A DNA stretch of 64,000 nt from an uncultured Alphaproteobacteria bacterium (GTDB lineage Bacteria > Pseudomonadota > Alphaproteobacteria > SP197): NCBI GenBank assembly GCA_943787175.1, contig CALSLK010000010.1, positions 91,241-155,240 of the forward strand. The letters run 5' to 3'. A program made the translations under genes and the position numbers. The notes below the pieces were generated by a model. The model did no database searches. It was not told the origin of the DNA and was given only the letters and a program-made list of their open reading frames with translations. Each line of letters begins with the position of its first letter. Within the stretch, counting starts at the first letter, position 1. This document shows positions 33,095 through 42,354 of the stretch, piece by piece.

Positions 33095-34735
33095 ATGGAA
33101 CGCCAGGCAGCCAGGAAGAGCGACGCCGGAATGCGTTATGACGTGGTCATTGTCGGTGCAGGGTTCTCCGGCATGTACATGCTGCACAAGTGCCGCCAGC
33201 TTGGCCTCAGCGCGGTTGTGCTGGATGCGGCAGGTGATGTCGGTGGGACTTGGTACTGGAACCGTTATCCCGGCGCCCGCTGTGACATCCACAGCATGGA
33301 CTACTCCTATTCCTTCGATGAGGATCTTCAGCAGGAATGGGAATGGTCTGAACGCTATTCGCCCCAGGCTGAAATTCTCTCTTATGTCGAACATGTTGCC
33401 GAACGCTTCGACTTGCGCCGCGATATCCGGTTCGACAGCCGCGTTGTCTCTGCTTCCTTTGATGAAGACGCCAATCTCTGGCGTGTGGTGACTCAGGCAG
33501 GCGAGACTTGGAGCGGTACGTATTGCGTCATGGCGGTGGGTTGCCTTTCCCTGCCGCAAACGCCCAATTTCGATGGCCTCGAAGATTTCAAGGGCCCCTG
33601 GTATCACACCGGTCTTTGGCCCCATGAGGGCGTCGACTTCACCGGGCTGGATGTCGCGGTTGTCGGTACCGGCTCATCGGGCATGCAGTCGATACCCCAG
33701 ATCGCAAAGCAGGCCAGACATCTGACCGTTTTCCAACGCACGCCGAACTTTGCCGTGCCCGCCTGGAACCACAAGCTGGGTGAGGAAGAGGTCAGCGAGA
33801 TCAAGGACAATTACGCCGCATTCCGGGACTATGCACGTTGGTCCGAGAGTGGTTACAACGGCGAAGAATCTCATGAATCAGGCCATGACGTCTCGCAGGA
33901 GCGGCGCATCGCTGAGTTTGAACGCCGCTGGGCAGTTGGCGGGTTCACGGTTCTTTCGACCTTCTCGGATATTGGCAGCGACCTGGAGGTCAACAAGATG
34001 GCCGCCGAATTCGCTCATGAAAAGATCCGCCAGCGCGTGAAGGACCCTCAGGTGGCAGATCTCCTGTGTCCGACAAACCATCCCTTCGGCACCAAGCGTC
34101 TTTGTGTCGATATCGACTACTATGAAACCTACAACCGGCCCAATGTCAGTCTGGAGAACCTCCGCGTCGCGCCAATCGAAGCCATCACACCAGATGGCCT
34201 CAGGACCACGGAAAAGGACTACAAGTTCGACGCCATCGTTTTCGCGATCGGCTTTGACGCTATGACCGGCCCTCTGCTCAACATTGATATCAAGGGCAAG
34301 GGCGGCCAGGCACTGCGGGAGAAGTGGGAGGAGGGACCTCAGAGCTATCTGGGGCTGAGCGTCGCTGGTTTCCCCAACCTGTTCACCGTGACCGGGCCGC
34401 AGAGCCCTTCGGTGATGACCAACATGATGTCGGCCATCGAACAGCACGTCGAATGGATCAGCGACTGCCTGGCCTACATGCAGGAACATGGCCATGACCG
34501 CATCGAAGCCGGTGAAAAGGCAGAGCAGGAATGGGTCATACACAACGGTGAAGTGGCAGATACCACACTCTACCCCCAGGCCGATTCCTGGTATGTCGGC
34601 GCCAACATCGAAGGAAAACCCCGCGTCATCCTGCCCTATCTCGGCAGCTTTGGAGAATATCGCAAGACCTGTGATGCCATCGCGGCTGAAGGATACCGTG
34701 GCTTTGAACTCGATAGCGCGGACAGGGCCGCCTGA
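33095..34735 (+). CDS. Baeyer-Villiger-type flavin monooxygenase
   Basis: 546 residues. The N-terminal FAD Rossmann motif is VIVGAGFSG, followed by DVGGTWYWNRYPGARCD. The BVMO fingerprint FxGxxxHxxxW appears as FKGPWYHTGLWP (about residue 168). The NADPH Rossmann motif is VAVVGTGSSGMQ. Family length and motifs match cyclohexanone/phenylacetone monooxygenases, which insert oxygen next to a ketone using NADPH and O2. A GGGAGAG site precedes the ATG. It is monocistronic by context. Confidence 0.93.
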   Translation: MERQAARKSDAGMRYDVVIVGAGFSGMYMLHKCRQLGLSAVVLDAAGDVGGTWYWNRYPGARCDIHSMDYSYSFDEDLQQEWEWSERYSPQAEILSYVEHVAERFDLRRDIRFDSRVVSASFDEDANLWRVVTQAGETWSGTYCVMAVGCLSLPQTPNFDGLEDFKGPWYHTGLWPHEGVDFTGLDVAVVGTGSSGMQSIPQIAKQARHLTVFQRTPNFAVPAWNHKLGEEEVSEIKDNYAAFRDYARWSESGYNGEESHESGHDVSQERRIAEFERRWAVGGFTVLSTFSDIGSDLEVNKMAAEFAHEKIRQRVKDPQVADLLCPTNHPFGTKRLCVDIDYYETYNRPNVSLENLRVAPIEAITPDGLRTTEKDYKFDAIVFAIGFDAMTGPLLNIDIKGKGGQALREKWEEGPQSYLGLSVAGFPNLFTVTGPQSPSVMTNMMSAIEQHVEWISDCLAYMQEHGHDRIEAGEKAEQEWVIHNGEVADTTLYPQADSWYVGANIEGKPRVILPYLGSFGEYRKTCDAIAAEGYRGFELDSADRAA

Positions 34736-34881
34736 TCGCCATTTGGCGTCCAGAACCCGAAACAGACCGGCGGCGACAGGGCGTCCTGCGACTATTCGGG
34801 AGTTTTACGTTACGCCCTATGCAGATGTCCTCAGGCGATGAGAGCATCTGCAAAGAGCTGTTTTTGGAGGCGAGACAAACA

Positions 34882-36111
34882 ATGCGTTTTGGTGGGGCTG
34901 GGCTGTTTCGTTCGTTTTTGATGGCTTTGTGGGCCATTGGGTTTGCCGTCACGCTTTCGGCATGTGGGACCATTATCAGTCGCCAGCCGTTACCTGAAAA
35001 CCTGGAACAGCCGGCCCAGATTCCCGGCATGTCCAACGTCCGGTTCTGGGGTGATGCTGTTCCTGAGGCATTCATCGCCCACTTTGAATCGGTCACTGTT
35101 GAAGAAATCCGCGAACGTCAGCCGGGCATTGTCGGTGTTGAACATCATTATCTCGCAATCTCGGGCGGTGGCCTTAATGGCGCCTTTGGTGCGGGATTGC
35201 TGAAGGGCTGGACGGCAGCGGGTACCCGGCCCGAATTCACGATGGTGACTGGGGTCAGCACTGGTGCGCTGATCGCTCCGTTCGCCTTTCTTGGCTCGGA
35301 GTTTGATCCGGTTCTTGAGGAGATCTACACGGGCTATTCAACCCTTGATCTGATCGAGCCCAGGGGCTGGATCATGGTTGCTACCGGCGATGCCAAGGCC
35401 GGCACCGTGCAATTGCGTGAGAAAATCTACAACTATATGACGCCCGAAGTGATCAGCAAGATTGCCGAGGCTTTTCACGATGGCCGGCGACTTTTCATCA
35501 GTACGACCAATCTCGATGTCGCTCGTCCGGTCGTCTGGAATGTGACCGCAATGGCGGCCAGCGATCATCCAGATAAACGCAACCTGATTTCAGACGTTCT
35601 GCTTGCTTCGGCCTCGATCCCGGGTGTGTTTCCCCCGGTCCTGTTCGACGTTGAGTGGAATGGAGAGATCTATGACGAGCTCCATGTCGACGGTGGTGCG
35701 GTCTCGCAGGTGTTTGTCTATCCCCAGACTGTTGATTGGCCCTCTCTGATGGAGGTTCTCCAGGTCAAGGGACGACCCCAGGTCTATGTCCTGCGCAATG
35801 CGCGGCTTGATACGCGCTGGTCACCGGTCGAGCCTGATATCTTCTCCATTGTCGGGGCCTCCGTTGCATCCCTCATTCGGACGCAGGGCTTTGGTGATAT
35901 CGACCGGATTTATCTGACCTCTCTGCGTGATGGTAACGACTTCCATCTGGCTCATATGCCTGAGACGTTCGAGAGATTTCCTGAAGAACCCTTCGATGTT
36001 GAATACATGCGCGAGCTCTTCGGCATTGGTTATGAAATGGCCAGGGACGGTTACCCCTGGCTTAACCATCCCGTCGGGTTCGACATTGAAAAACTGAATT
36101 TCAAGGAATGA
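34882..36111 (+). CDS. patatin-like phospholipase lipoprotein
   Basis: 409 residues from ATG 34,882, with GGAGGCGAG upstream. A lipoprotein signal peptide ends in the lipobox LSAC (about residues 25-28), so the protein should be membrane-anchored outside the cytoplasm. Patatin motifs are present: the oxyanion loop ISGGGLNGAFGAG, nucleophile GVSTG, and the catalytic Asp in HVDGGAV. Likely a lipid acyl hydrolase of the periplasm or outer membrane. Confidence 0.9.
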   Translation: MRFGGAGLFRSFLMALWAIGFAVTLSACGTIISRQPLPENLEQPAQIPGMSNVRFWGDAVPEAFIAHFESVTVEEIRERQPGIVGVEHHYLAISGGGLNGAFGAGLLKGWTAAGTRPEFTMVTGVSTGALIAPFAFLGSEFDPVLEEIYTGYSTLDLIEPRGWIMVATGDAKAGTVQLREKIYNYMTPEVISKIAEAFHDGRRLFISTTNLDVARPVVWNVTAMAASDHPDKRNLISDVLLASASIPGVFPPVLFDVEWNGEIYDELHVDGGAVSQVFVYPQTVDWPSLMEVLQVKGRPQVYVLRNARLDTRWSPVEPDIFSIVGASVASLIRTQGFGDIDRIYLTSLRDGNDFHLAHMPETFERFPEEPFDVEYMRELFGIGYEMARDGYPWLNHPVGFDIEKLNFKE

Positions 36112-36192
36112 ACTCACGAACGCCCAATAGACTCCTTCCCCAAGGAATTTGCTCTAGGGTGTTTATCTGTTTTGAGCAAAGGAGAAGGTGAC

Positions 36193-36657
36193 GTGTTGAA
36201 ACAAGTACATCGTCGCATCCGTCTGGCTGTAGCAGTCGGTCTGGCAGTTCTGCTGAGCGCTGGCTCGGCGGTCTATGCGCAGGATGACGTAGAACTTCGA
36301 GAATCCGGAACGGTCGAGATTTCAACGATCCAGATTGCCTTGTTGTGGAGCGGAAGCCTGGGTGGCGGAACGCTTCACTTCAACGGGGAGAGCCATGCGT
36401 TCACGCTGGGCGGTGCTGGCCTGGGTGGTTTTGGTGGCTCGAGCCTCAACGCAAGTGGCACGATCTATAATCTCGACAGCCTTGATCAGTTCGAAGGTGC
36501 CTATGGTCAGGCCCGCACCGGTTTCGTCGCAGGCACCGAAGGAAGCTCCAGGTTCTGGCTGGAAAACGAAAAGGGCGTTTACATCGAGTTGGAGGGCGAC
36601 CGACAGGGCCTGATGCTGGCCATGGGCGGTGACGTTCTCTACTTCGAGCTCGATTAG
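36193..36657 (+). CDS. secreted glycine-rich hypothetical protein
   Basis: 154 residues from GTG 36,193, with GGAGAAGG upstream (an in-frame TTG at 36,172 would remove the site). Signal peptide: AVAVGLAVLLSAGSAVYAQ. The mature part is Gly-rich (GGAGLGGFGGSSLNASG) and ends GGDVLYFELD. I do not recognise the domain. It is followed after 11 bases by another secreted protein of similar size, so the pair is probably one operon. Confidence 0.65.
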   Translation: MLKQVHRRIRLAVAVGLAVLLSAGSAVYAQDDVELRESGTVEISTIQIALLWSGSLGGGTLHFNGESHAFTLGGAGLGGFGGSSLNASGTIYNLDSLDQFEGAYGQARTGFVAGTEGSSRFWLENEKGVYIELEGDRQGLMLAMGGDVLYFELD

Positions 36658-36668
36658 GGGAAAGAAAA

Positions 36669-37220
36669 ATGTTGCAGACAATTTTAAAGACCTTCTTCCG
36701 CACTGGTTTCCTTTCAGCACTAGCACTCCTTTCCCTGCAAGGTTCGGGCGTTGCCGTCGCCAATGAGGCCGAGAGCGCTTCGGCATTTTCTGTGGTGACA
36801 TCTGAGGCCCACATCATTCCCGTCGGCCATGACGGCATGCGCATCATGGGCATTCTTTCGGGAGCGTTTTTTGTCGATGCCGGTTACGGGCCTTCCGATG
36901 CTGGTGATCTGAACTGCCTTGCGAACATGACTGCCAACCAATCAAGCGGAAAAATCAGCGGAGAGGGCAGCTGTGTCATCGTCTCGGGGGACTCCCGGTT
37001 GTTTGCAAACTGGACCTGCGAAGGTGTGCTTTTCGTTGGGTGCAAGGGTGACTTCGTGATCACCGGTGGTGATGGACGGTTCGAAGGTGCAACGGGCGGA
37101 GGCGTGATGGTCTCGCGAACAAGCGAAGCGGCCACGGGAATTGCGGCCGATCGCGCTGTTGGTGTCGCTCTGGGTCGCGGCATCCTTTTCTGGGATGCCT
37201 TCGACATCGTACTGCCCTGA
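36669..37220 (+). CDS. secreted hypothetical protein
   Basis: 183 residues. The signal peptide is FFRTGFLSALALLSLQGSG and following, with a likely cleavage after VAVA. The mature part has four Cys (NCLANM, GSCVIV, NWTCEG, VGCKGD) that could form two disulfides, and GGDGRFEGATGGGVM. No family is recognised. The start has a GGGGAAAG upstream. Probably co-transcribed with the preceding secreted protein. Confidence 0.65.
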   Translation: MLQTILKTFFRTGFLSALALLSLQGSGVAVANEAESASAFSVVTSEAHIIPVGHDGMRIMGILSGAFFVDAGYGPSDAGDLNCLANMTANQSSGKISGEGSCVIVSGDSRLFANWTCEGVLFVGCKGDFVITGGDGRFEGATGGGVMVSRTSEAATGIAADRAVGVALGRGILFWDAFDIVLP

Positions 37221-37239
37221 GCTTTCCGGAAAGAACGCG

Positions 37240-38031
37240 TTAGTCCAGAAGCGTGATGCTGTCGCCTTTGCTGAAACTGCCTTCGATCAGCACCGCGGCA
37301 TAGACGCCGGTCATGCCGTCATGGGCCTTGCTGACATGAGTCAGGATTGCGGGGTCGCGCTCGGCCGTGTCGGGGTGAAGCGTGATCAGAGCACAACGAG
37401 GATCGCGCTCCAGCACGGAAACAACAACCTTTTCGCCGATCTGTAGGCGTTTTCCGATAAAGGCGTCTTCTGCAAAGCCGCTGCCCGAATCAAGGTTCAG
37501 GTAAACGTTGGCACGGAACTGTCGTTTGTCGACCGGCTTGCCGGTTTCTTCTTCAAGTTGTGTCACGGTGGCCAACGAACAAAGAGAAAGTGGACGGCAG
37601 TCCGTCATCGCACGGTCGGAACGCAGCAGAGAGAGCTCATGCTTGCGCCCGATGTTCTCGTTCAACCGCTCAGCCAGCTTGGGATCGTCCAGGGCAAGGA
37701 CATCACCCGCAGGCGTTTCGATCTCGACGCCAAGCCCGTCACGATCGGCATAGACCGGTGTCAGGCCTGGCGCCTCAGATGAAGCCTCGGCCAGGTTGGG
37801 CGGTGCAGAGGCGAGATCAGGATGTTTGAAACGTGGCCGGTAGCGCAGCATCTGGCGCTGTTCGCGCGCAGTCAGATAAGGGAAACCAGGTACCGCCTCG
37901 CTGCTTTGGAAGGCATAGAGGCGATCACCATAAACCCCGGCAAACCCCATATAGGCGGTCTCGAGTTCCTGTCCCGCCATGCTCTTGACGGGATAGCGCC
38001 ACAGGCTTTCGATCGTACCGACAACTGTCAT
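37240..38031 (-). CDS. MOSC domain protein with MOSC_N domain
   Basis: 263 residues. The N-terminal beta-barrel segment SLWRYPVKSMAGQELETAYM is typical of MOSC_N (mARC/YcbX-like). The MOSC part contains RQFRANVYLNLDSGSGF, and the conserved Cys occurs in DPRCALITLHPDT. Such proteins bind a molybdenum cofactor or move sulfur; the exact substrate is unknown. It is convergent with the secreted-protein pair and about 40 bases downstream of the NTF2-like gene. Confidence 0.88.
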   Translation of the reverse strand: MTVVGTIESLWRYPVKSMAGQELETAYMGFAGVYGDRLYAFQSSEAVPGFPYLTAREQRQMLRYRPRFKHPDLASAPPNLAEASSEAPGLTPVYADRDGLGVEIETPAGDVLALDDPKLAERLNENIGRKHELSLLRSDRAMTDCRPLSLCSLATVTQLEEETGKPVDKRQFRANVYLNLDSGSGFAEDAFIGKRLQIGEKVVVSVLERDPRCALITLHPDTAERDPAILTHVSKAHDGMTGVYAAVLIEGSFSKGDSITLLD

Positions 38032-38070
38032 GATTTCCTCTTGATGTGTGTTTGTGGACCGTCGCCGGGT

Positions 38071-38445
38071 TCAGGTGTGGAGATGGAAGACCTTGTTCAT
38101 GATCGTCCACTGGCCGTCGATCTTGACCATCGTGAACATGTCGGTGAAACGGCGACCGGACCATTCGTCCAGTTCCAGACGCACCGTAGCGATGGTTTCG
38201 ACAATATCGATGGCAACAATGTTTGCGCGGGTATCGGGTGCTGGTTTGCCGGCGTCGACCCGGTCAAACAGCTCCTGAATCGGAGCCATGAAGGGGCCGG
38301 TGGTCATCGCGCCGAATATCCAGGCATCGTCGTGAAAGGCCTGTTTCATGACCTTGCCGCTGCCGGCACGAGCGCCGTCGATGTAATGCTGCACAGTCGC
38401 TGCAATGGCGTCGTAGTCGTTCATGACGGGGGGCGTATTGCTCAT
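38071..38445 (-). CDS. NTF2-like / lumazine-binding-like small protein
   Basis: 124 residues. The cone-shaped NTF2-like pattern is visible: YDAIAATVQHYIDGARAGSG, HDDAWIFG, and the final strands DMFTMVKIDGQWTIMNKVFH. This resembles the Lumazine_bd_2/SnoaL-like group, often of unknown function. It lies upstream of the MOSC gene on the same strand. Confidence 0.75.
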   Translation of the reverse strand: MSNTPPVMNDYDAIAATVQHYIDGARAGSGKVMKQAFHDDAWIFGAMTTGPFMAPIQELFDRVDAGKPAPDTRANIVAIDIVETIATVRLELDEWSGRRFTDMFTMVKIDGQWTIMNKVFHLHT

Positions 38446-38575
38446 GGGACAGTCTCCTGGTGTGTCGCCATCCCCAGGGGACGGCAGGGCGTCAGTGTCG
38501 GGCGCACGCAGGCCGGTTTCAAGCGCCCTGGTGGGAACAGCAAAGATGCGCTGCCAGGCGAATTCGGGTGAGCGC

Positions 38576-39085
38576 TCACGATGACGCCTGCTGCCTGTCC
38601 AGCGCTGCGCGAATGAACGGTGCCTTGCCTTCGAGATACTCCAGGATGCCTTGCGTGTTTTCGCTCTCGAGTTTGAGCTTCAGAGCCTCATAGTCGGCAC
38701 GTGCTTTGGCGCACGAGCGGAGATGATCACGAAACACGAGAAACTCGCTGATGCTGAAATGGTCGGGTCCACAGACATGGACCTTGTGTGTGCGTTTTTC
38801 CTGATGATTACGCCGAAAATAGAAATGGTCAGGAAGCATTTCCACTGGTGCACCATAGCCAAGGTTGGCCATGGGACCCTCAAATCTGGTGATGCTGGTG
38901 ATGTCGGCGATCACCACCAGAATGTCGATTTCCGGCTTTGCCCAAAGACCTGGAACCGATGTGCTGCCGACATGGTGGATTGCCAGGGCCGCGCTATCGA
39001 AGACAGTCTGAAGCCGTTGGGCTTCAGCTTCAAACCTGGCTTGCCATGCGGGATCATAGGCAACAATCTGGCTGGTAAGGGGCAT
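38576..39085 (-). CDS. GrpB family protein (UPF0157, nucleotidyltransferase fold)
   Basis: 169 residues. AIHHVGSTSVPGLWAKPEIDILV is the family signature, split here around the Gly-Ser of the nucleotidyltransferase-like fold; HKVHVCG follows. The length matches the family. It lies three bases downstream of the FAD oxidoreductase, so it is translationally linked to it. Confidence 0.87.
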   Translation of the reverse strand: MPLTSQIVAYDPAWQARFEAEAQRLQTVFDSAALAIHHVGSTSVPGLWAKPEIDILVVIADITSITRFEGPMANLGYGAPVEMLPDHFYFRRNHQEKRTHKVHVCGPDHFSISEFLVFRDHLRSCAKARADYEALKLKLESENTQGILEYLEGKAPFIRAALDRQQASS

Positions 39086-39088
39086 GCG

Positions 39089-40264
39089 TCAGGCAAACCC
39101 CGGAAGCCGCTCCAACGCAAATGGCTGCAGCGCCTCGGGCATCGTGCCTTCGATGATCAGCGTGGTCATCAGTTGGCCCAGTGCGGGGGCAAGCGTGATG
39201 CCGCTGTGGGTCGCAATCAGATAGAGACCCTGGGAGCCGGGCAGGGCACCAGCCAGCGTCTTTCCGTCGTGAGGGTAGGGGCGGATGCCGATGGCAAGCT
39301 CGCACTGCTCGGCGGTCATGTCACCGATCAGTCCGGGCAGACGCGCCCGGGCGTGACCAAGCAGGCGTTCGGCCGCTCTATGAATGCTCTCAGGCGAGGT
39401 GTCTTCGGCGATCATGCCGTCGGTATCGTCAGCCCCCATGCGCAGGCGCCCGTTGCCTGCCGGACGGATGTGAAACGGATCGCTCGGGCTGTCGAAATAG
39501 ATCACGTGGCGCAGCTGTTCAGCGCTTTGGCAGGGCGGTGTGGTGACAAGCAGGCCAGGCACACGGTTCATGGGAAAGCGCGCCGCAAACGCCTCGTATC
39601 CGGTCAACGCTGCAAGCACTTCGGGTGTTTCGTGCCCTGCCGCGATCAGCACCTTTGTCGTCGTGAAGGTGCCCTGATCCGTGACGAGGCCACTGACGGA
39701 TCCGTCGTCATTGAGATCGAGCGTGGTTGTCGCGCAGCCTTCGAGAACAAGCGAGCCCATGGCCCGGATTTCGTCGGCCAGAAACGCCACAAATTCCGGT
39801 GCCTCGAGCCAGTCTTCCGACATGGCATGGATCGCTGTTGCGTCGTCATCAAACGTGACGGCCGGCTCCAGCTTCGACAGCGCTTGCGCATCAAGGACCT
39901 GATGGGGATAGCCATAACGGCCGAGATAACCGACCTGTTCTTCAAGCGCGGCAAGGCCGGCAGTGTCGTTGCGGCTGATGCATTGCAGCATGCCGGTGCG
40001 ATGAAGGCCCAGGCGTTCAGCGCCGAACGCGTCAGCCAGGTCATGATAGATCGAAGCACCCAGGGCGTTCAGCCGGTGGTAGGGCTCATCGGCGATCTTG
40101 GATGAGGCGTTGATCCAGGCAAAGGATCGCGCCGTCGTGCCATGGCCGATCCGATCGCGTTCGACCAGCGCAATACGTGCACCACGGCGCGCCAAAAAGT
40201 AGGCCGCGGTGGTCCCGACAATGCCGCCTCCGACAACGATGACGTCGAACCTGTTTTTATCCAT
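39089..40264 (-). CDS. FAD-dependent amino-acid oxidase/dehydrogenase (DAO family)
   Basis: 391 residues. The N-terminal dinucleotide-binding motif is VIVVGGGIVGTTAAYFLARRG, read here as GGGIVG with a following acidic ERD. The C-terminal IGIRPYPHDGKTLAG and YLIATHSGITLAPALG are typical of DadA/glycine-oxidase-type flavoproteins. It is the first gene of a two-gene unit with the GrpB-like protein and is divergent from the pentapeptide-repeat gene. Confidence 0.9.
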   Translation of the reverse strand: MDKNRFDVIVVGGGIVGTTAAYFLARRGARIALVERDRIGHGTTARSFAWINASSKIADEPYHRLNALGASIYHDLADAFGAERLGLHRTGMLQCISRNDTAGLAALEEQVGYLGRYGYPHQVLDAQALSKLEPAVTFDDDATAIHAMSEDWLEAPEFVAFLADEIRAMGSLVLEGCATTTLDLNDDGSVSGLVTDQGTFTTTKVLIAAGHETPEVLAALTGYEAFAARFPMNRVPGLLVTTPPCQSAEQLRHVIYFDSPSDPFHIRPAGNGRLRMGADDTDGMIAEDTSPESIHRAAERLLGHARARLPGLIGDMTAEQCELAIGIRPYPHDGKTLAGALPGSQGLYLIATHSGITLAPALGQLMTTLIIEGTMPEALQPFALERLPGFA

Positions 40265-40464
40265 TGCTGTGACAGCCCGATTGTTTGTTTATGTCCATGT
40301 CAATTTTCAGTATTGCCAGTCCAGGCGGGATTGGCCACAGCAGACAACCTCACAGCGAGGCGTCCTCCGAGTGTCTTGTGCTGCTTGCCTGATCTGCAAA
40401 TCTGGTTGCTAGTGTAAATATGAAGACGCGCGCAGCGTCGGCCCATCACTCTCAGGAGCACGCC

Positions 40465-41022
40465 ATGATCCGATTGCCTTTGATCGCCTTGCTGTGCAGC
40501 CTGTTTGCCAGCCACGCTGCGGCCTGGAACGACGAGGATCTCGCCTTCTTTCATGCATCGAAAGCGTGTTCGTTCTGTGACCTCAGCAACGTCAACCTGG
40601 ATGGTGCAGATCTGGTCGGAGCAGACCTGCACGGTTCTGACATGCTGGGCGCTCAATTGCGTGGCGCCGACCTGCGTGGCGCATATCTTCTGGGCACGAA
40701 GTTGCGTGGTGCAAACCTTGGTGGCGCCAACCTCGGTGGCGTCTCTGCACTCGCGGCCGATCTGAGTGGTGCCGATCTTCGTGGCGCCGACCTTTCCGGT
40801 GCGCAACTCAATGGCGCGCTGTTGAAGGGCGCGCTGCTGAACGGCGCAAACCTGACCGGCGCGAGCCTGATGTCGACCGATTTGAGCGGTGCTGACCTGC
40901 GCGCGGTGGACCTGACGGACGCCTTTCTGAATGGAGCCAACATGGGTGGTGCTGATCTCAGCGGTGCTACGTTCTGCCGCACGATGATGTCTGATAACAC
41001 GACCGACAGCTCCGGCTGCTAG
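40465..41022 (+). CDS. secreted pentapeptide-repeat protein
   Basis: 185 residues from ATG 40,465, with CAGGAGC upstream; an earlier in-frame ATG at 40,420 would bury the signal peptide MIRLPLIALLCSLFASHAAA. The mature protein has two Cys pairs at its ends and about 22 A(D/N)LxG-type pentapeptide repeats, predicting a right-handed quadrilateral beta-helix. Such proteins are mostly of unknown function. A stop follows SSGC. The next gene begins six bases later. Confidence 0.88.
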   Translation: MIRLPLIALLCSLFASHAAAWNDEDLAFFHASKACSFCDLSNVNLDGADLVGADLHGSDMLGAQLRGADLRGAYLLGTKLRGANLGGANLGGVSALAADLSGADLRGADLSGAQLNGALLKGALLNGANLTGASLMSTDLSGADLRAVDLTDAFLNGANMGGADLSGATFCRTMMSDNTTDSSGC

Positions 41023-41028
41023 ACCCTC

Positions 41029-41919
41029 GTGAAGCCTGGCTCTGTCCAACACGCCATCGCGGCCTATGGCCTGCGCATCCCTGCGCCGCTCATCCTGATT
41101 GCTGCGCTCATTGCGCTTCAGGTGGGGTCAGGTTCGGCCAAGATGGTCATGACAGCCGACAATGTGTTCGGTCTCAATTGCGCGCGCCTCGCTTTGGGCG
41201 GTCTGCTGCTGGCTGCGCTGTTGCGCCCCAGGATCTGGTTGTGGACCAGGCGGCAATGGATTGATGCCACGGCACTGGGGCTTGCCTTCACCGGCTTCAA
41301 CGTCACGTTCTATCTTGCCCTGGTCAACCTGCCCTTGGGTCTGGTCGCCACAATCGGGTTTCTGGGTCCGCTGACGGTCAGCCTGGTCGGCGCGCGCCGG
41401 TTCCTGGAATTCGTCTGGCCGGTTCTGGCCTTTGCCGGTGTCTGCATGCTGGCGCCACTGGATGATGATGCGCCGGTGACCTGGTCGGCGATTGCCTACG
41501 GGATGGCCTATGCCTGCGCGTGGGCATTCTACATTCTGGCTTCCGCGCGGGCCGGTCGGTCCATTCAGGGGCTGGACGGTTTCATCGTGGCGACCCTCAT
41601 GTCGGCCGTGCTGATCTTTCCGTTGGCCTATTCAGAGATCGGCTATTTCTTCAGCTCGGTTTCACTCATCCAGGTGACCATTCTGGTATCGATCCTGGCG
41701 ACCCTGCCGCTGGGGCTCGAGTTCATTGCCCTGAAGCGCCTGTCACCGCGTCTGTTCGGCGTTCTGCTCAGCCTTGAGCCTGCCATTGCCACGATCACGG
41801 GGATCATTCTGCTCAGCGAACAACTCACCCTGGCCAGCTGGCTTGCCATCGCCATTGTCTCATCGGCATCCCTGGGCGCCACGCTCACGCGCATTCCGGC
41901 AAAGCCGCCGGCAAGTTAA
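41029..41919 (+). CDS. EamA-type transporter (RhtA-like)
   Basis: 296 residues with about ten hydrophobic helices. ALVNLPLGLVATIGFLGPL and LLSLEPAIATITGIILLSEQ are the paired EamA repeat signatures seen in RhtA-type threonine/homoserine exporters. The start is GTG, seven bases after the pentapeptide gene's stop, suggesting one transcript. Substrate is unproven. Confidence 0.85.
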   Translation: MKPGSVQHAIAAYGLRIPAPLILIAALIALQVGSGSAKMVMTADNVFGLNCARLALGGLLLAALLRPRIWLWTRRQWIDATALGLAFTGFNVTFYLALVNLPLGLVATIGFLGPLTVSLVGARRFLEFVWPVLAFAGVCMLAPLDDDAPVTWSAIAYGMAYACAWAFYILASARAGRSIQGLDGFIVATLMSAVLIFPLAYSEIGYFFSSVSLIQVTILVSILATLPLGLEFIALKRLSPRLFGVLLSLEPAIATITGIILLSEQLTLASWLAIAIVSSASLGATLTRIPAKPPAS

Positions 41920-41921
41920 CG

Positions 41922-42347
41922 TCAGTCATCGTTCGGGTTCGCCTTTCGGCGTTGTTTCTTCAGGTCGCCCTGCCGTCGCTTGCTCTCCGACATCCGGCGC
42001 TTGGACGAGTATGAGGCTTTTGTCGGCCGTCGCCGCGTGGGCGCTACTGCAGCCTTGGCGATGAGTTCGGTCAGGCGCTCCAGGGCGTCCTGACGGTTTC
42101 GGATCTGGGAGCGGAACTGGTTGGCGGTCAGAACAATCACACCATCCCGGGTCATCCGGCTTCCAGCCAGCGTTTTGAGGCGACGAAACACGGCCCAGGT
42201 CAGGGCCGGGCTGTTGGCGGCATCAAAGCGCAGTTGAACGGCGCTTGCGACCTTGTTGACGTTCTGCCCTCCGGGCCCAGGAGCACGAATGAAGTGCTCT
42301 TCTATCTCGCTTTCGGAAAGGCTGATGGTATCGGTGATCCGGATCAA
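41922..42347 (-). CDS. arfB: alternative ribosome-rescue factor / peptidyl-tRNA hydrolase ArfB
   Basis: 141 residues when started at the TTG at 42,347, the usual ArfB length; the open frame goes on to 42,467 but the extension is not family-like. RAPGPGGQNVNKVASAVQLRF carries the catalytic GGQ motif, and the basic tail KRRMSESKRRQGDLKKQRRK enters the mRNA channel in the known family. It releases peptides from stalled ribosomes. Convergent with the EamA gene, 2 bases apart. Confidence 0.88.
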   Translation of the reverse strand: MIRITDTISLSESEIEEHFIRAPGPGGQNVNKVASAVQLRFDAANSPALTWAVFRRLKTLAGSRMTRDGVIVLTANQFRSQIRNRQDALERLTELIAKAAVAPTRRRPTKASYSSKRRMSESKRRQGDLKKQRRKANPNDD

Positions 42348-42354
42348 GGCAGGT

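Noticed and set aside
40300..41052. 250-codon minus-strand ORF with repeats
   Set aside because: It is the mirror of the pentapeptide-repeat gene; the repetition comes from that gene.
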